This document shows, piece by piece, positions 48,750 to 58,808 of a stretch of DNA of 60,479 nucleotides. The stretch is from JAKFEW01 sp036675505 (lineage in GTDB: Bacteria; Cyanobacteriota; Sericytochromatia; S15B-MN24; JAQBPE01): contig JAKFEW010000159.1 of the NCBI GenBank assembly GCA_036675505.1, positions 1-60,479 of the forward strand. Direction: 5' to 3'. The notes under the pieces are model-generated. The model saw only the letters and a program-made list of their open reading frames with translations, was not told where the DNA came from and did not search any database. Numbering within the stretch: position 1 is the stretch's first letter; each line of letters begins with the position of its first letter. The position numbers were made by a program, and so were the translations under genes.

Positions 48750-48796
48750 CTCCCCTCGGTGGAGGGGAGCTCCCCCTCGAACCCACCCGGAGAGGG
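48750..48796. repeat. Intergenic hairpin cluster with 15-nt repeat copy 2
   Basis: CTCCCCTC (48750-48757), loop GGTG, then GAGGGGAG (to 48769) form a hairpin after the kinase gene. CCCACCCGGAGAGGG (48782-48796) is the exact complement of 8510-8524. ACCCTTTC (48741) and GAAAGGGT further out could close a larger cruciform. Confidence 0.5.
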
Positions 48797-48804
48797 AAAG
48801 GGTT

Positions 48805-49740
48805 CTACAGGCGGAGCCACCACGACTCGGCCACCACCTCGCGGCCCAGCGCCGCCGCCGTGCGCGCCGAGGGCGCGTTGTCGCGGTGAATCGTCCCGAA
48901 CAGCACCCCGTCGCCCGGCAGGCGCTCCAGCAGGTGGCGCTGCAGCGCCGGGCCCAGCCCGCGCCCGCGGAAAGGCGCTGCCAGGATCTCCTCCACCACC
49001 AGCCAGCCCGTGAGCCCGAGGTGCGACTCCGGCGCGGCCGCGATGACCCCGGCCCACTCGCCGCCCACGCGGGCCTCGAGCAGCAGCCCGGCCGCTTGCG
49101 CGCGCCCCAGCGTGGCCGCGTCTTCCAGCGTGACGTCGCGCGCCAGCGCGGGACAGGCGGCGTGGAACGCGGCGTAGGCCGCCTCGAGCTGGGGCCGGCA
49201 GGCCTGGTCCGTCACCGGCACGACGGCGAGATCCTCGAAGCGCGCCGGCCGCGGCCGGGCGCGCAGCTCGCTCGCCCGGCCGGCCCAGTAGGCCGCGTCC
49301 TGGTTTGCGCCCGGCCAGGCAGCGAAGTCGGGGCCGGCGGGCCCGAGGCGCCAGGCCCGCATGGCCCGTGGCCGGAACGGGGCGAAGGCCGCGGCCACGA
49401 TCGGGGCGATCGCCGGCGAGACGGCGTGGTCCGCCAGCACCTCGACGAAGGGAAAGCCGAGGTCGCCGCCGCGGAAGCGAATGCCCGCCAGCAGGGTGCC
49501 CCCGGGTGCCGCCAGCCGCCGCGTCCGGTAGTCCGCGGCCGTGGTCCCCGGCGCCGGACAGGCCGCGTGGAACCGCGCCGCGAAATCGTCGTCCGCCAAC
49601 CAGCCCCAGGGATCGGCGACGAAGGCCGCGAGCCCCGCGGCGAGCCCGTCTCCCGCGAGGCGCCGCAGCGTGGGCCCGGCCTGGGCCGCGAGTGCCTCGA
49701 CGAAAGGCGCGGGCCCGCTCACCGCCACGCGATCCCCCAA
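48805..49740 (-). CDS. GNAT-family N-acetyltransferase with extra N-terminal domain
   Basis: The start is TTG 49740, with GGAGG 9 nt upstream inside the end of recQ; GTG 49728 is an alternative (311 aa). The C-terminal GNAT fold shows motif A as VVEEILAAPFRGRGLGPALQ, with the R/Q-x-x-G-x-G/A CoA loop RGRGLG, followed by the NAPSARTAAALGRE strand-helix of motif B. The N-terminal 150 residues may be a second, degenerate GNAT-like domain (WLADDDFAARFHAACPAPGT). The substrate is unknown. It is probably translationally coupled to recQ, 4 bp upstream. Confidence 0.78.
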   Translation of the reverse strand: MGDRVAVSGPAPFVEALAAQAGPTLRRLAGDGLAAGLAAFVADPWGWLADDDFAARFHAACPAPGTTAADYRTRRLAAPGGTLLAGIRFRGGDLGFPFVEVLADHAVSPAIAPIVAAAFAPFRPRAMRAWRLGPAGPDFAAWPGANQDAAYWAGRASELRARPRPARFEDLAVVPVTDQACRPQLEAAYAAFHAACPALARDVTLEDAATLGRAQAAGLLLEARVGGEWAGVIAAAPESHLGLTGWLVVEEILAAPFRGRGLGPALQRHLLERLPGDGVLFGTIHRDNAPSARTAAALGREVVAESWWLRL

Positions 49741-49744
49741 AGCG

Positions 49745-51997
49745 TCAAGCCTCCAGGCTCGCGCGGATCGCGAGGGTGAGACGGATGGCGCCGTAGGACA
49801 CCTCCTCGCCCAGGGCCTCGAAGATCGGCTTCATGCGATCGGCCTGGATCCGGGTCGCGGTGTCCAACACGCGGTCGTAGACCTCCCGCGGCACCCACGG
49901 CTCGGGGCCGGCCACGCCGACCTCCTGGATGAACTCCATCAGGTAGCCTTCGACCGTCGAGGCGGCGCGGCCGGTCGCCGCCGCCACCTCGTCGATGGTC
50001 CGGCCGGCCCGGAAGCCATCGAAAGCCGCTTCGCGTTGGCTATTCGCGCGAGCCTTCGCGGCCGCGCCGCGGAGACCGTCTTCCTCGCCGTCGTCCGACA
50101 CGACGGCGCTGGGCGCGGCCAGCGGGAGCCCGGCGGGCGCGGGCGCCTGCGTCAGCCCGTGGGCAGCGGCCTGCTCGGCCAGCAACGCGAGCAGCGTCTC
50201 GCCGAACGACTCGGCCTTGCTGACGCCGATGCCCTTCACGCCCATCAGCGCGTGCATGCCGGCGGGTCGCAGGTGCGCGAGCTCGCGCAGCGTCGCGTCG
50301 TTGAGGATGACGTATGGCGGCACGCCGCGCTCGCGCGCGACCTCGCGGCGCCACTCGCGCAGGGCCTCGAAGATCGCCTCCTCGGCGGGCGCGAGGGTGA
50401 TGCCGCCGGCCGCGGCCTTCTTCGAGCTCTTGGACTTGGGCGCCTCCTTGCGCGGCAGGTTCAGCCGGACCTGGCCGTCGCCCTTCATGAGGCGCCGGCC
50501 CTCCTCGGTCATGCTCAGCGTCAGGTACTCGCCCTCGCGCACCAGGAAGCCCTGGGTGATCAGCTGGTCGATCCAGTCCGAGATGTCGTTGACCGAGTAG
50601 GCTGATAGGAGCCCGTGGGTGGAGAGCTGGTCATGGCCGAGCTGGCGGATGCGCTCGGTGTTGGCGCCCTTGAGCACCTCGGCGACGTGGCGGGCGCCGA
50701 AGCGCTGCTGCACGCGGGCCACGCAGGAAAGGATCTTCTGCGACGTCACCACCGCGTCTTCCATCTCCGCATGTTCGTTGAGGCAGACGTCGCAGGCGCC
50801 GCAGTCTTCGTGCGGGAAGTCCTGGCCGAAGTAGTTCACCAGGAACCGGTGGCGGCAGGTGAGCGTGCGCGCGAATCGATACATCTCGGAGAGCTTGTTG
50901 TTCGCGAGCTGGTCGTACTCGCTCTGGGGCGCGCCCATGATGCGCTTCCAGGCCAGCAGGTCCTGTGCCGAATAGAACAGGATGCACTCGGCCTCGAGCC
51001 GATCGCGGCCCGCACGGCCGGCCTCCTGCTGGTAGTTTTCGATTGCTTTCGGCATCCCCGCGTGGATCACGAAACGCACGTTCGAGCGATCGATGCCCAT
51101 GCCGAAGGCCACGGTGGCGACGACCAGGTCGACCCGCTCCGACGAGAACGCCTCCTGGTTGCGCTTGCGCACCTCCTGCGCGAGGCCGGCGTGGTACGGC
51201 ACGGCCTTGTGGCCCTTCTTGCGCAGCGTCTCGGCCAGCGACTCGACTTCCTTGCGGCTGATGCAGTAGATGATGCCCGCCTCGCCCTTGTGGCGCGCGA
51301 GCACCTCCTCGACCTGGCCGATCATGTCGTTGCGGTAGGTCGCGCGGTACATCAAATTCGGGCGGTCGAAGGAGCCGACCACCTGGGCCGCGTCGCGCAG
51401 GTTGAGCGAGCGCACGATGTCGTCGCGCACCGCGGGCGTGGCGGTGGCGGTGAAGCCGTGGATGCCGACGCCCGGGAAGCGCCCGCGCAGCTCGCCGAGC
51501 AGCCGGTAGTCCGGCCGGTACTCGTGCCCCCACTGCGAGATGCAGTGCGCCTCGTCGATCGCGAAGAAGCTGATGGTGGCTTCCTCGAGCAGCTCCATCG
51601 CGAACCCGGCGCCGAGCCCTTCAGGGGAGACGTAGAGCAGCTTGAGCTCGCCCAGCCGCACCTTCCTGGCCACCTCGCGCTTCTCCTCGGCCGACAGCGA
51701 CGAGTTCAGCGTGGCGGCAGCGATGCCGTTCGACACCAGCGAATCGACCTGGTCCTTCATCAGCGAGACCAGCGGCGACACGACGACCGCCATGCCGTCC
51801 ATCCCGAGGGCCGGCAGCTGGTAGCACATCGATTTGCCGCCGCCGGTCGGCAGGATCACGAGCGAGTCGCGGTGGGCGAGCACGTGCGAGACGGCCTCCG
51901 CCTGGTCCGGCAGGTATTCCTCGTAGCCCCAGTAGCGGCGCATGGCGTCGCGCATCTGCTCGGCGAGAAGGGTATCGGTGCTGGCGTGCGTGGTCAT
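49745..51997 (-). CDS. recQ: ATP-dependent DNA helicase RecQ
   Basis: The 750-aa protein has helicase motifs LVILPTGGGKSMCYQLPAL (motif I), FFAIDEAHCISQWGHEYRPD (motif II) and VATVAFGMGIDRSNVRFVIH (motif V). The RQC zinc site CRHRFLVNYFGQ..EDCGACDVC and winged helix follow. An HRDC domain (about 525-605: ATLRELAHLRPAGMHALMGV) comes next. The C-terminus ends with a helix-turn-helix-40 module (GFRAGRTIDEVAAATGRAAS) common in long RecQs. It unwinds DNA in repair and recombination. ATG 51997 has GAGGAG about 11 nt upstream. Confidence 0.95.
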   Translation of the reverse strand: MTTHASTDTLLAEQMRDAMRRYWGYEEYLPDQAEAVSHVLAHRDSLVILPTGGGKSMCYQLPALGMDGMAVVVSPLVSLMKDQVDSLVSNGIAAATLNSSLSAEEKREVARKVRLGELKLLYVSPEGLGAGFAMELLEEATISFFAIDEAHCISQWGHEYRPDYRLLGELRGRFPGVGIHGFTATATPAVRDDIVRSLNLRDAAQVVGSFDRPNLMYRATYRNDMIGQVEEVLARHKGEAGIIYCISRKEVESLAETLRKKGHKAVPYHAGLAQEVRKRNQEAFSSERVDLVVATVAFGMGIDRSNVRFVIHAGMPKAIENYQQEAGRAGRDRLEAECILFYSAQDLLAWKRIMGAPQSEYDQLANNKLSEMYRFARTLTCRHRFLVNYFGQDFPHEDCGACDVCLNEHAEMEDAVVTSQKILSCVARVQQRFGARHVAEVLKGANTERIRQLGHDQLSTHGLLSAYSVNDISDWIDQLITQGFLVREGEYLTLSMTEEGRRLMKGDGQVRLNLPRKEAPKSKSSKKAAAGGITLAPAEEAIFEALREWRREVARERGVPPYVILNDATLRELAHLRPAGMHALMGVKGIGVSKAESFGETLLALLAEQAAAHGLTQAPAPAGLPLAAPSAVVSDDGEEDGLRGAAAKARANSQREAAFDGFRAGRTIDEVAAATGRAASTVEGYLMEFIQEVGVAGPEPWVPREVYDRVLDTATRIQADRMKPIFEALGEEVSYGAIRLTLAIRASLEA

Positions 51998-52154
51998 CGG
52001 AACAGGGGCTCCTCACGGTTCGGGAACCTCCATTTTACCATCTCGGCCCTGGCTGCGGATCGCGAGAACGCTGATGACGGCACGCGCAGCGGCGTGGCAC
52101 TCGGCCTCGATGCTTCGGGCCTGGGCCCGCGGTGTGAAGTTCGCTTCGAAACCG

Positions 52155-52204
52155 CCGGAGCTGGGGCTTTGTCTCCGGAGCTCGGGCCATTAGTATCCGG
52201 AGCT
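52155..52204. repeat. Three CCGGAGCT direct repeats in the recQ-thioesterase spacer
   Basis: CCGGAGCT occurs at 52155, 52175 and 52197 (spacing 20 and 22 bp). Otherwise the 285-bp stretch 51998-52282 shows nothing I can assign. The octamer is GC-rich, so chance cannot be excluded. Confidence 0.3.
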
Positions 52205-52282
52205 TGCGCCTGTTCGCCGCGAGGCGTCAAGCGGTCCTCCCATTTATGGCTTCCGCGGCGGTGCGGCTGGCCGTGTGCGGCC

Positions 52283-52726
52283 TTAGCCGACGACTCCGTC
52301 TCGGCCATGGATGGTCATGAGGGTGCAGGTCATGGAGGCGACGAGCTTCTCGGCGCCGTCGGCGATCGCGAAGGCCTGGCCCTCGGCGACCGTGATGGTG
52401 CGGCCCGGCTTGAGCACGCGGGCCACGAAGCGGAAGCGCTGGCCGCGTGCCGGGGCGAGCAGGTTGATCTTGAACTCGATCGACAGCACGCCCGCGCCCT
52501 CGGGCATCAGCGAGTAGGCCGCGTAGCCGCAGGCGCTGTCGAGCACCGTCGCGATCACGCCGGCGTGCAAGAAGCCGTGCTGCTGCGTGAGGCGCTCGTC
52601 GAACGGCATCATGATCTCGACCTCGCCTGGCACCGCGCGCGTGAGCTCGGCGCCGAAGGTCGCCATGACGCGCTGGAGCTCGAAGCTCTCGGCGACGCGG
52701 GGGTCGATGGTGGCGGGGACGGTCAT
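52283..52726 (-). CDS. PaaI-like hotdog-fold thioesterase
   Basis: The start is ATG 52726 (MTVPATIDPRVAESF), with GGAG 10 nt upstream (147 aa). The hotdog core shows LTQQHGFLHAGVIATVLDSA, with H-G-x-x-H-A-G and the catalytic acid in LDSACG, then SIEFKINLLAPARGQRFRFV and the edge strand RVLKPGRTITVAEGQAF. The length and pattern are those of PaaI/YdiI-type acyl-CoA thioesterases. The physiological CoA ester is unknown. It is divergent from glnS with a 130-bp spacer. Confidence 0.9.
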   Translation of the reverse strand: MTVPATIDPRVAESFELQRVMATFGAELTRAVPGEVEIMMPFDERLTQQHGFLHAGVIATVLDSACGYAAYSLMPEGAGVLSIEFKINLLAPARGQRFRFVARVLKPGRTITVAEGQAFAIADGAEKLVASMTCTLMTIHGRDGVVG

Positions 52727-52856
52727 CCAGGCGGGCTCCGGAAGGGGCGAAAGGGGGGCGGCGCCATCATAGCAGGCCTGGCCGGAACCAGCTGGATATG
52801 CTAGATTGGGGTGATTTCTGCCCTCATTTCCCACTCCGTCGAAGGGACGTCAGACC

Positions 52857-54541
<1,685 letters not shown>

Positions 54542-54545
<4 letters not shown>

Positions 54546-55309
54546 ACCTCGACCCCATCTTGCACCGCGGGCGCGCTTCGGCGCGCCCGTTGCAGCTTCG
54601 ACCACTCCACGACCGAGATCAGCCCGTAGAACACAGGGCCGCAGAGCGACAGCCAGACCGCCCAGGCCGGGGTGTTCGGGTAGGTCGGCAGCATGCCGAG
54701 GCCCCACAAACACCAGGCGTAGCCGCCGGCGATCATGAAGAGCCGCCAGCGCTTGGGCGCGAGCGTCGGATACATGAACCCCACCGGCACCACCGACAGG
54801 AACGCGAGCACCAGCAGCATCGCCACGTTGAGCCAGTCCAGGCCAACCATGTGGTGGACGTAGCCGGCGTAGAAGGCCACGACGTTCCAGTAGGATGGGA
54901 AGCCGAGGAAGTAGCCGTCCGCCTCGTCCTTGGCCCCCACGTTCGAGAAGGCGAGCACGCTCCCGATCAGGGCCGGCGCCACCCAGAGCAGCCCGGGCTC
55001 GGGCACCCAGCCCATCTTCACGATCATCATCAGCGGGATGAAGGTGAAGGTGAGGAAGTCGATGATGTCGTCGATCTTGCGCCCGTCATACAACGGCGCG
55101 TTCTTCTTCACGTCGTAACGCCGCGCCAGCGTGCCGTCCGTCATGTCGACGAAGGTCGCGACCAACAGCCAGAAGAACACCCAGCGCGGGTCCGGGGCGT
55201 CTTTGAAGATCTCGAGCATGGCCAGCGCGGCGAACACGAGGCCGCTCGCCGTATAGACGTGGACGGAATAGGCCAGGATGCGGGTGCCCAGGGACACGGG
55301 TTCAGACAT
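54542..55309 (-). CDS. pcs: Phosphatidylcholine synthase (CDP-alcohol phosphotransferase family)
   Basis: The 255-aa polytopic membrane protein starts MSEPVSLGTRILAYSVHVYT. The CDP-alcohol motif D-x2-DG-x2-AR-x8-9-G-x3-D-x3-D is seen as DMTDGTLARRYDVKKNAPLY with DGRKIDDIID. The remaining sequence (GYFLGFPSYWNVVAFYAGYV, FMYPTLAPKRWRLFMI) follows the Pcs subgroup, which condenses choline with CDP-diacylglycerol. Phosphatidylcholine in bacteria depends on external choline by this route. No Shine-Dalgarno is obvious. A small remnant gene lies 20 bp upstream on the same strand. Confidence 0.85.
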
Positions 55310-55328
55310 CGGTGGGTCGCGCTCCGCC

Positions 55329-55445
55329 TCAGGCCACCGGCTCCCGGTGCGCCTCGAGCATCTTCTGGGAAGCGGCATCGTACCGCAGGGCGAGGGCGAT
55401 AGGGAAGTGGTCGGGCCCGAACAGGCCTTGATTCCAGGTGGCGTT
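55329..55445 (-). pseudogene. Possible 3' remnant of an endonuclease/exonuclease/phosphatase gene
   Basis: The minus-strand frame reads ANATWNQGLFGPDHFPIALA and then about 20 more residues before a stop. G-x-D-H-F-P-I followed by an alternating hydrophobic strand matches the C-terminal SDH-x-P block of the endonuclease/exonuclease/phosphatase superfamily. No start codon or upstream homology is present; the next 50 bp lead into the opposite-strand EF-hand gene. The remnant is placed as a gene preceding pcs would be. This is based on about 38 codons only and is therefore tentative. Confidence 0.35.
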
Positions 55446-55496
55446 TGCGTACGCTGGTGGTATTCTCTGCCACGCCAAGGGCGGGGAGGACCCTTC

Positions 55497-56558
55497 ATGC
55501 GACACCACGCCAACAGACTCTGGCTCCCCTTGCTGGCCCTCGTGGCCGTGGGGTGTGGCGGCGCGCCGATCCCATGGCCGTCGCCCGGTGCCTCGCCGAC
55601 GCCGGGGCCGGGCGTCACGCCCTCGCCCGCGCCGAGCGGCGGGCCCGATCGCCTCGCCGCCTGCGAGCCGCGGTTCGCCCGCTTCGACGCCGACGGCGAT
55701 CGCCGCTGGCGGCCCACCGAGACGGCCCGCTGGCTGTACGAGTTCCCGCTCGTGCCGACCTACGGCCCCTGCGCGGTGCCCGGCCGCAACACCCCGCCAG
55801 GCGACCGCGCGGTGGCCCAGGCCGGCTCGGCGTCGAGCGGCACGGGCGTCGCCGAGCCCCAATGTCCGATCGCCGCGGACGTCGGCGTGATCGCCGCCCG
55901 CCTCGATCGCGACGGCGACGGCGCGCTTTCGCTCGCCGAGGCCTGCACCTTCGTCGGCGAGCAGGTGGCGTGCGAGGAACGTTTCACGGCCCACGACGCC
56001 AATCGCGACGGCACGGTCGACCTCGCCGAGTTCCTCGCGGCCAACCCGCCGCGGCCGGACAACCCGCTGATCGGCGCCCATCCGCCGGCCCCGGAGCTCG
56101 TGTTCAAGGCCCTGGACGCCGACGGCGACGGGAAGCTGACGCCCCAGGAGCTGTGCGCGTTCCAGCTGGTTCGCTTCACGGTCCCCACGAAGGCCGACCT
56201 GACCGGCAACTGGGCCTTCGGCAGCACCGGCGAGCCGCCCGCGGGACCGGTCTTCGGCGAGTGTCCGCCCGGCAACGGGCTGCGGCTCGGCCAGACGGGC
56301 GAGCAGGTGAACGGCGAGGAGCTGGTCTGCGGCGGCCCCTGCTACGTGCCGACCGAGCTCGCGGGCACCTATCGGGATGGCGCGCTCGCGTTGGTCGGCG
56401 TGGCGCCCCCCCCGGCCGAGGACGCCGGCCGGCGGATCACCTACGCGCTGCGCTTCGAGGCGCGCACGGGCCACCTGGTAGGCACGCGCGACGGCGCGCC
56501 ATACTGGGCCGCGCCGTTCGTCAGGGTCGACGTCGAGAACGCGCCCTGCCCGCTCTGA
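55497..56558 (+). CDS. EF-hand lipoprotein
   Basis: ATG 55497 has GGGGAGGA upstream. The 353-aa product starts MRHHANRLWLPLLALVAVGC (lipobox AVGC, Cys20) with a Pro/Ser linker. Four EF-hand loops are visible: FDADGDRRWRPTE (about 60), LDRDGDGALSLAE (about 136), HDANRDGTVDLAE (about 165) and LDADGDGKLTPQE (about 204). The last 130 residues form a beta-rich domain (LTGNWAFGSTGEPPAGPVFG onward) with paired Cys. It is probably a Ca2+-binding envelope protein. It may have replaced part of an older gene (55329-55445) on the other strand. Confidence 0.82.
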   Translation: MRHHANRLWLPLLALVAVGCGGAPIPWPSPGASPTPGPGVTPSPAPSGGPDRLAACEPRFARFDADGDRRWRPTETARWLYEFPLVPTYGPCAVPGRNTPPGDRAVAQAGSASSGTGVAEPQCPIAADVGVIAARLDRDGDGALSLAEACTFVGEQVACEERFTAHDANRDGTVDLAEFLAANPPRPDNPLIGAHPPAPELVFKALDADGDGKLTPQELCAFQLVRFTVPTKADLTGNWAFGSTGEPPAGPVFGECPPGNGLRLGQTGEQVNGEELVCGGPCYVPTELAGTYRDGALALVGVAPPPAEDAGRRITYALRFEARTGHLVGTRDGAPYWAAPFVRVDVENAPCPL

Positions 56559-56589
56559 GGCCCGCGCACCGGCGTCATTCCTCGCTGCT

Positions 56590-56617
56590 TTGAATGTTGG
56601 GGCACCCATGACACAAT
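56590..56617 (+). promoter_or_regulatory. Probable promoter of the NDH-2 gene
   Basis: TTGAAT (56590-56595), 16 bp and CACAAT (56612-56617) precede the GTG start at 56643 by about 25 bp. AAGGAGG lies in between. Confidence 0.4.
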
Positions 56618-56642
56618 CAGGGTCGTCCAAGGAGGCGAGCCC

Positions 56643-57983
56643 GTGATCGAGTCGGCCGAGGTGATGATCCCCCTGGACCCGAGCGCGCGGCGCAAGCGGG
56701 TCGTCGTCGTCGGGGCGGGGTTCGGCGGCCTGAACGTCGCCAAGGGGCTCGGCGATCGCCCCGAGGTCGATCTGTTCGTGATCGATCGCCGCAACCACCA
56801 CCTTTTCCAGCCCCTCCTTTATCAAGTGGCGACAGCCGGCCTCTCGCCGGCGGACATCGCCGTGCCGATCCGCGCGGAGCTCGCGTCCTACGGCAACGTC
56901 GAGGTCCACCTCGGCGAAGTCGATCGGGTGGACCTGGCGGGCAGCGTCATCCACGTCGGCGCGACGGGCATCGCGTACGACTACCTCGTGCTCGCGTGCG
57001 GCGCGACGCACAGCTACTTCGGCAAGCCCGAGTGGGAGGAGTTCGCGCCGGGCCTCAAGACCCTCGAGCAGGCCACCGAGATCCGCTTCCGCGTGCTCAC
57101 GGCCTTCGAGATGGCCGAGAACGCGCTGGACGTGGCCGAGCGGGACGCCCACCTGACCTTCGTCGTGGTGGGCGGCGGGCCGACCGGCGTGGAGCTGGCG
57201 GGCGCCCTCGCCGAGATCAGCCGGACGGTGCTCGTGAAGGACTTCCGCCGCATCGATCCGCGCAAGACCCGCGTGCTGCTCGTCGAGGCCGGCCCGCGGA
57301 TCCTCACGATGTTCTCGCCGGAGCTCTCGGCGCGGGCGGTCCGCGATCTCGAGGACCTCGGCGTCGAGGTGCTGACGAACACCAGGGTCGAGGACATCGA
57401 CGCGCGCGGCGTGCAGGTGGCCGACCGGCGCATCGAGACGCGCACGGTGTTGTGGGCCGCGGGCGTCCAGCCGTCGGCGCTCAACCGGGCGCTCGGCACC
57501 GAGCTCGACCGCGTCGGCCGCGCGGTGGTGCGGCCCGACCTGAGCCTGGCGGCCGCGCCCAACGTCTTCGTGATCGGCGATCAGGCCGCGGCCGCGGGCG
57601 AGGACGGCAAGCCGCTGCCGGGCCTGGCCCCCGTCGCGATCCAGCAGGGCAAGGCGGTGGCCGCGAACATCCTGCGCGAGCTCCAGGGCCAGCCGCGCGA
57701 GCCCTTCAAGTACTTCGACAAGGGGCAGATGGCGACGATCGGCAAGAAGCGCGCCGTGCTCGAGGCCGGCTCGGTGAAGTTCGGCGGCCTGATCGCCTGG
57801 CTGGGCTGGCTTTTCGTGCATGTGCTCTACCTGATCGGCTTCCGCAACCGCGTCGCGGTGGTGAGCAGCTGGGCCTGGAGCTACCTGTTCTCCAAGCGCA
57901 ACGCGCGGCTCATCGTCGGCAAGGCCTGGCGCTCCTACCCGACCGAGCCCGCGATCCGCGAGTCGCTGCCTCCAGGCCGCTGA
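56643..57983 (+). CDS. ndh: Type II NADH:quinone oxidoreductase (NDH-2)
   Basis: GTG 56643 has AAGGAGG upstream (446 aa). Two dinucleotide folds are present: VVVVGAGFGGLNVAKGL (about 19-35, FAD) and FVVVGGGPTGVELAGALAEI (about 174-193, NADH). The quinone-site region AVAPVAIQQG-like is seen as GLAPVAIQQGKAVAANILRE. The C-terminal amphipathic to hydrophobic stretch (GGLIAWLGWLFVHVLYLIGF) anchors it to the inner membrane. It passes electrons from NADH to quinone without pumping protons. All blocks and the length are normal. Confidence 0.92.
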   Translation: MIESAEVMIPLDPSARRKRVVVVGAGFGGLNVAKGLGDRPEVDLFVIDRRNHHLFQPLLYQVATAGLSPADIAVPIRAELASYGNVEVHLGEVDRVDLAGSVIHVGATGIAYDYLVLACGATHSYFGKPEWEEFAPGLKTLEQATEIRFRVLTAFEMAENALDVAERDAHLTFVVVGGGPTGVELAGALAEISRTVLVKDFRRIDPRKTRVLLVEAGPRILTMFSPELSARAVRDLEDLGVEVLTNTRVEDIDARGVQVADRRIETRTVLWAAGVQPSALNRALGTELDRVGRAVVRPDLSLAAAPNVFVIGDQAAAAGEDGKPLPGLAPVAIQQGKAVAANILRELQGQPREPFKYFDKGQMATIGKKRAVLEAGSVKFGGLIAWLGWLFVHVLYLIGFRNRVAVVSSWAWSYLFSKRNARLIVGKAWRSYPTEPAIRESLPPGR

Positions 57984-58010
57984 GCCCGCCGTCGCCCGAC
58001 CTTCCGGACG

Positions 58011-58039
58011 TTGGCCAGGCTGCGCCGGGTCGGTAGGAT
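58011..58039 (+). promoter_or_regulatory. Probable promoter of the FMN reductase gene
   Basis: TTGGCC (58011-58016), a 17-bp spacer and TAGGAT (58034-58039) lie 27 bp before ATG 58067, with GAGAGGAG following. Confidence 0.5.
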
Positions 58040-58066
58040 CGGAGGGAGAAGCGAGAGGAGAGTGCG

Positions 58067-58690
58067 ATGAGCGGCGTGCGCATCCTGGCCATGGCCGGGG
58101 CCCTGAGGCGGGAGTCCTTCAACAAGAAGCTGCTGGCGGTGGCGGTCGAAGACCTGCGCACCAAGGGCGCCGAGGTCGACGTGCTCGACATGCATGAGAT
58201 CGCCATGCCGCTCTATGATCAGGACGTCGAGGATTCGACTGGCCTGCCTGCCGGCGCCCTCGAGTTCAAGCGCCGGATCGGCCTCGCAGATGGGCTGTTG
58301 TTCGCGTGCCCCGAATACAATGCGTCGATCCCCGGGCCGTTCAAGAACGCCCTCGACTGGGCCTCGCGCGGCACGGACGATCCCTTGCGCGGCAAGATCG
58401 CGGCGCTCATGTCCGCCTCGCCCGGCCGTTTCGGCGGCATCCGCATGAACCCGCACCTGCGCGGGGTGATGCGCGCGGTGGGCGTCTTCGTGATCCACGA
58501 GCAGATCACGCTCGCGAGCGCCACCGAGGCCTTCACCCCGGACGGCAAGCTCGCTTCGGCCCACGTCGCGAAACAGGTCGACATGATGACGCGCTGCCTG
58601 ATCGACGAAATCCGGCTCCGCAAGCTGGGGATCGAGCAGCTCCGGCTCACGATCTTTCCGGAGAGCGCGGGCGTCGAGTTGAAGCACTGA
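58067..58690 (+). CDS. NADPH-dependent FMN reductase (flavodoxin-like fold)
   Basis: ATG 58067 has AGAGGAGAG upstream (207 aa). The N-terminal phosphate-binding loop AGALRRESFNKKLLAVAVED (11-30) and the block FACPEYNASIPGPFKNALDW (about 83-102) are diagnostic of the ChrR/YieF/azoreductase group. Members reduce quinones, chromate or azo compounds with NAD(P)H and FMN and protect against oxidative stress. The C-terminal 40 residues extend slightly beyond the usual 180-190. It is a stand-alone gene with its own promoter. Confidence 0.92.
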   Translation: MSGVRILAMAGALRRESFNKKLLAVAVEDLRTKGAEVDVLDMHEIAMPLYDQDVEDSTGLPAGALEFKRRIGLADGLLFACPEYNASIPGPFKNALDWASRGTDDPLRGKIAALMSASPGRFGGIRMNPHLRGVMRAVGVFVIHEQITLASATEAFTPDGKLASAHVAKQVDMMTRCLIDEIRLRKLGIEQLRLTIFPESAGVELKH

Positions 58691-58742
58691 AGACGCGCGC
58701 GGCGGGCACGGTTGCGCGCGGGGGGGGCCGGGAACGCCTCGA

Positions 58743-58771
58743 TTGACCTGGCGAGGGGCGTTCGTTAAGCT
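58743..58771 (+). promoter_or_regulatory. Probable promoter of the second kinase-AAA gene
   Basis: TTGACC (58743-58748), a 17-bp spacer and TAAGCT (58766-58771) lie 37 bp before the TTG start at 58809. Confidence 0.4.
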
Positions 58772-58808
58772 ATGACCGGCCATCGCCGCACCCGACCGAG
58801 GGAAGTTC

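Noticed and set aside
55329..57821. 830-codon minus-strand frame opposite the EF-hand and NDH-2 genes
   Set aside because: Only its last 38 codons look protein-like (reported separately as a possible remnant); the rest is a complement of ndh.
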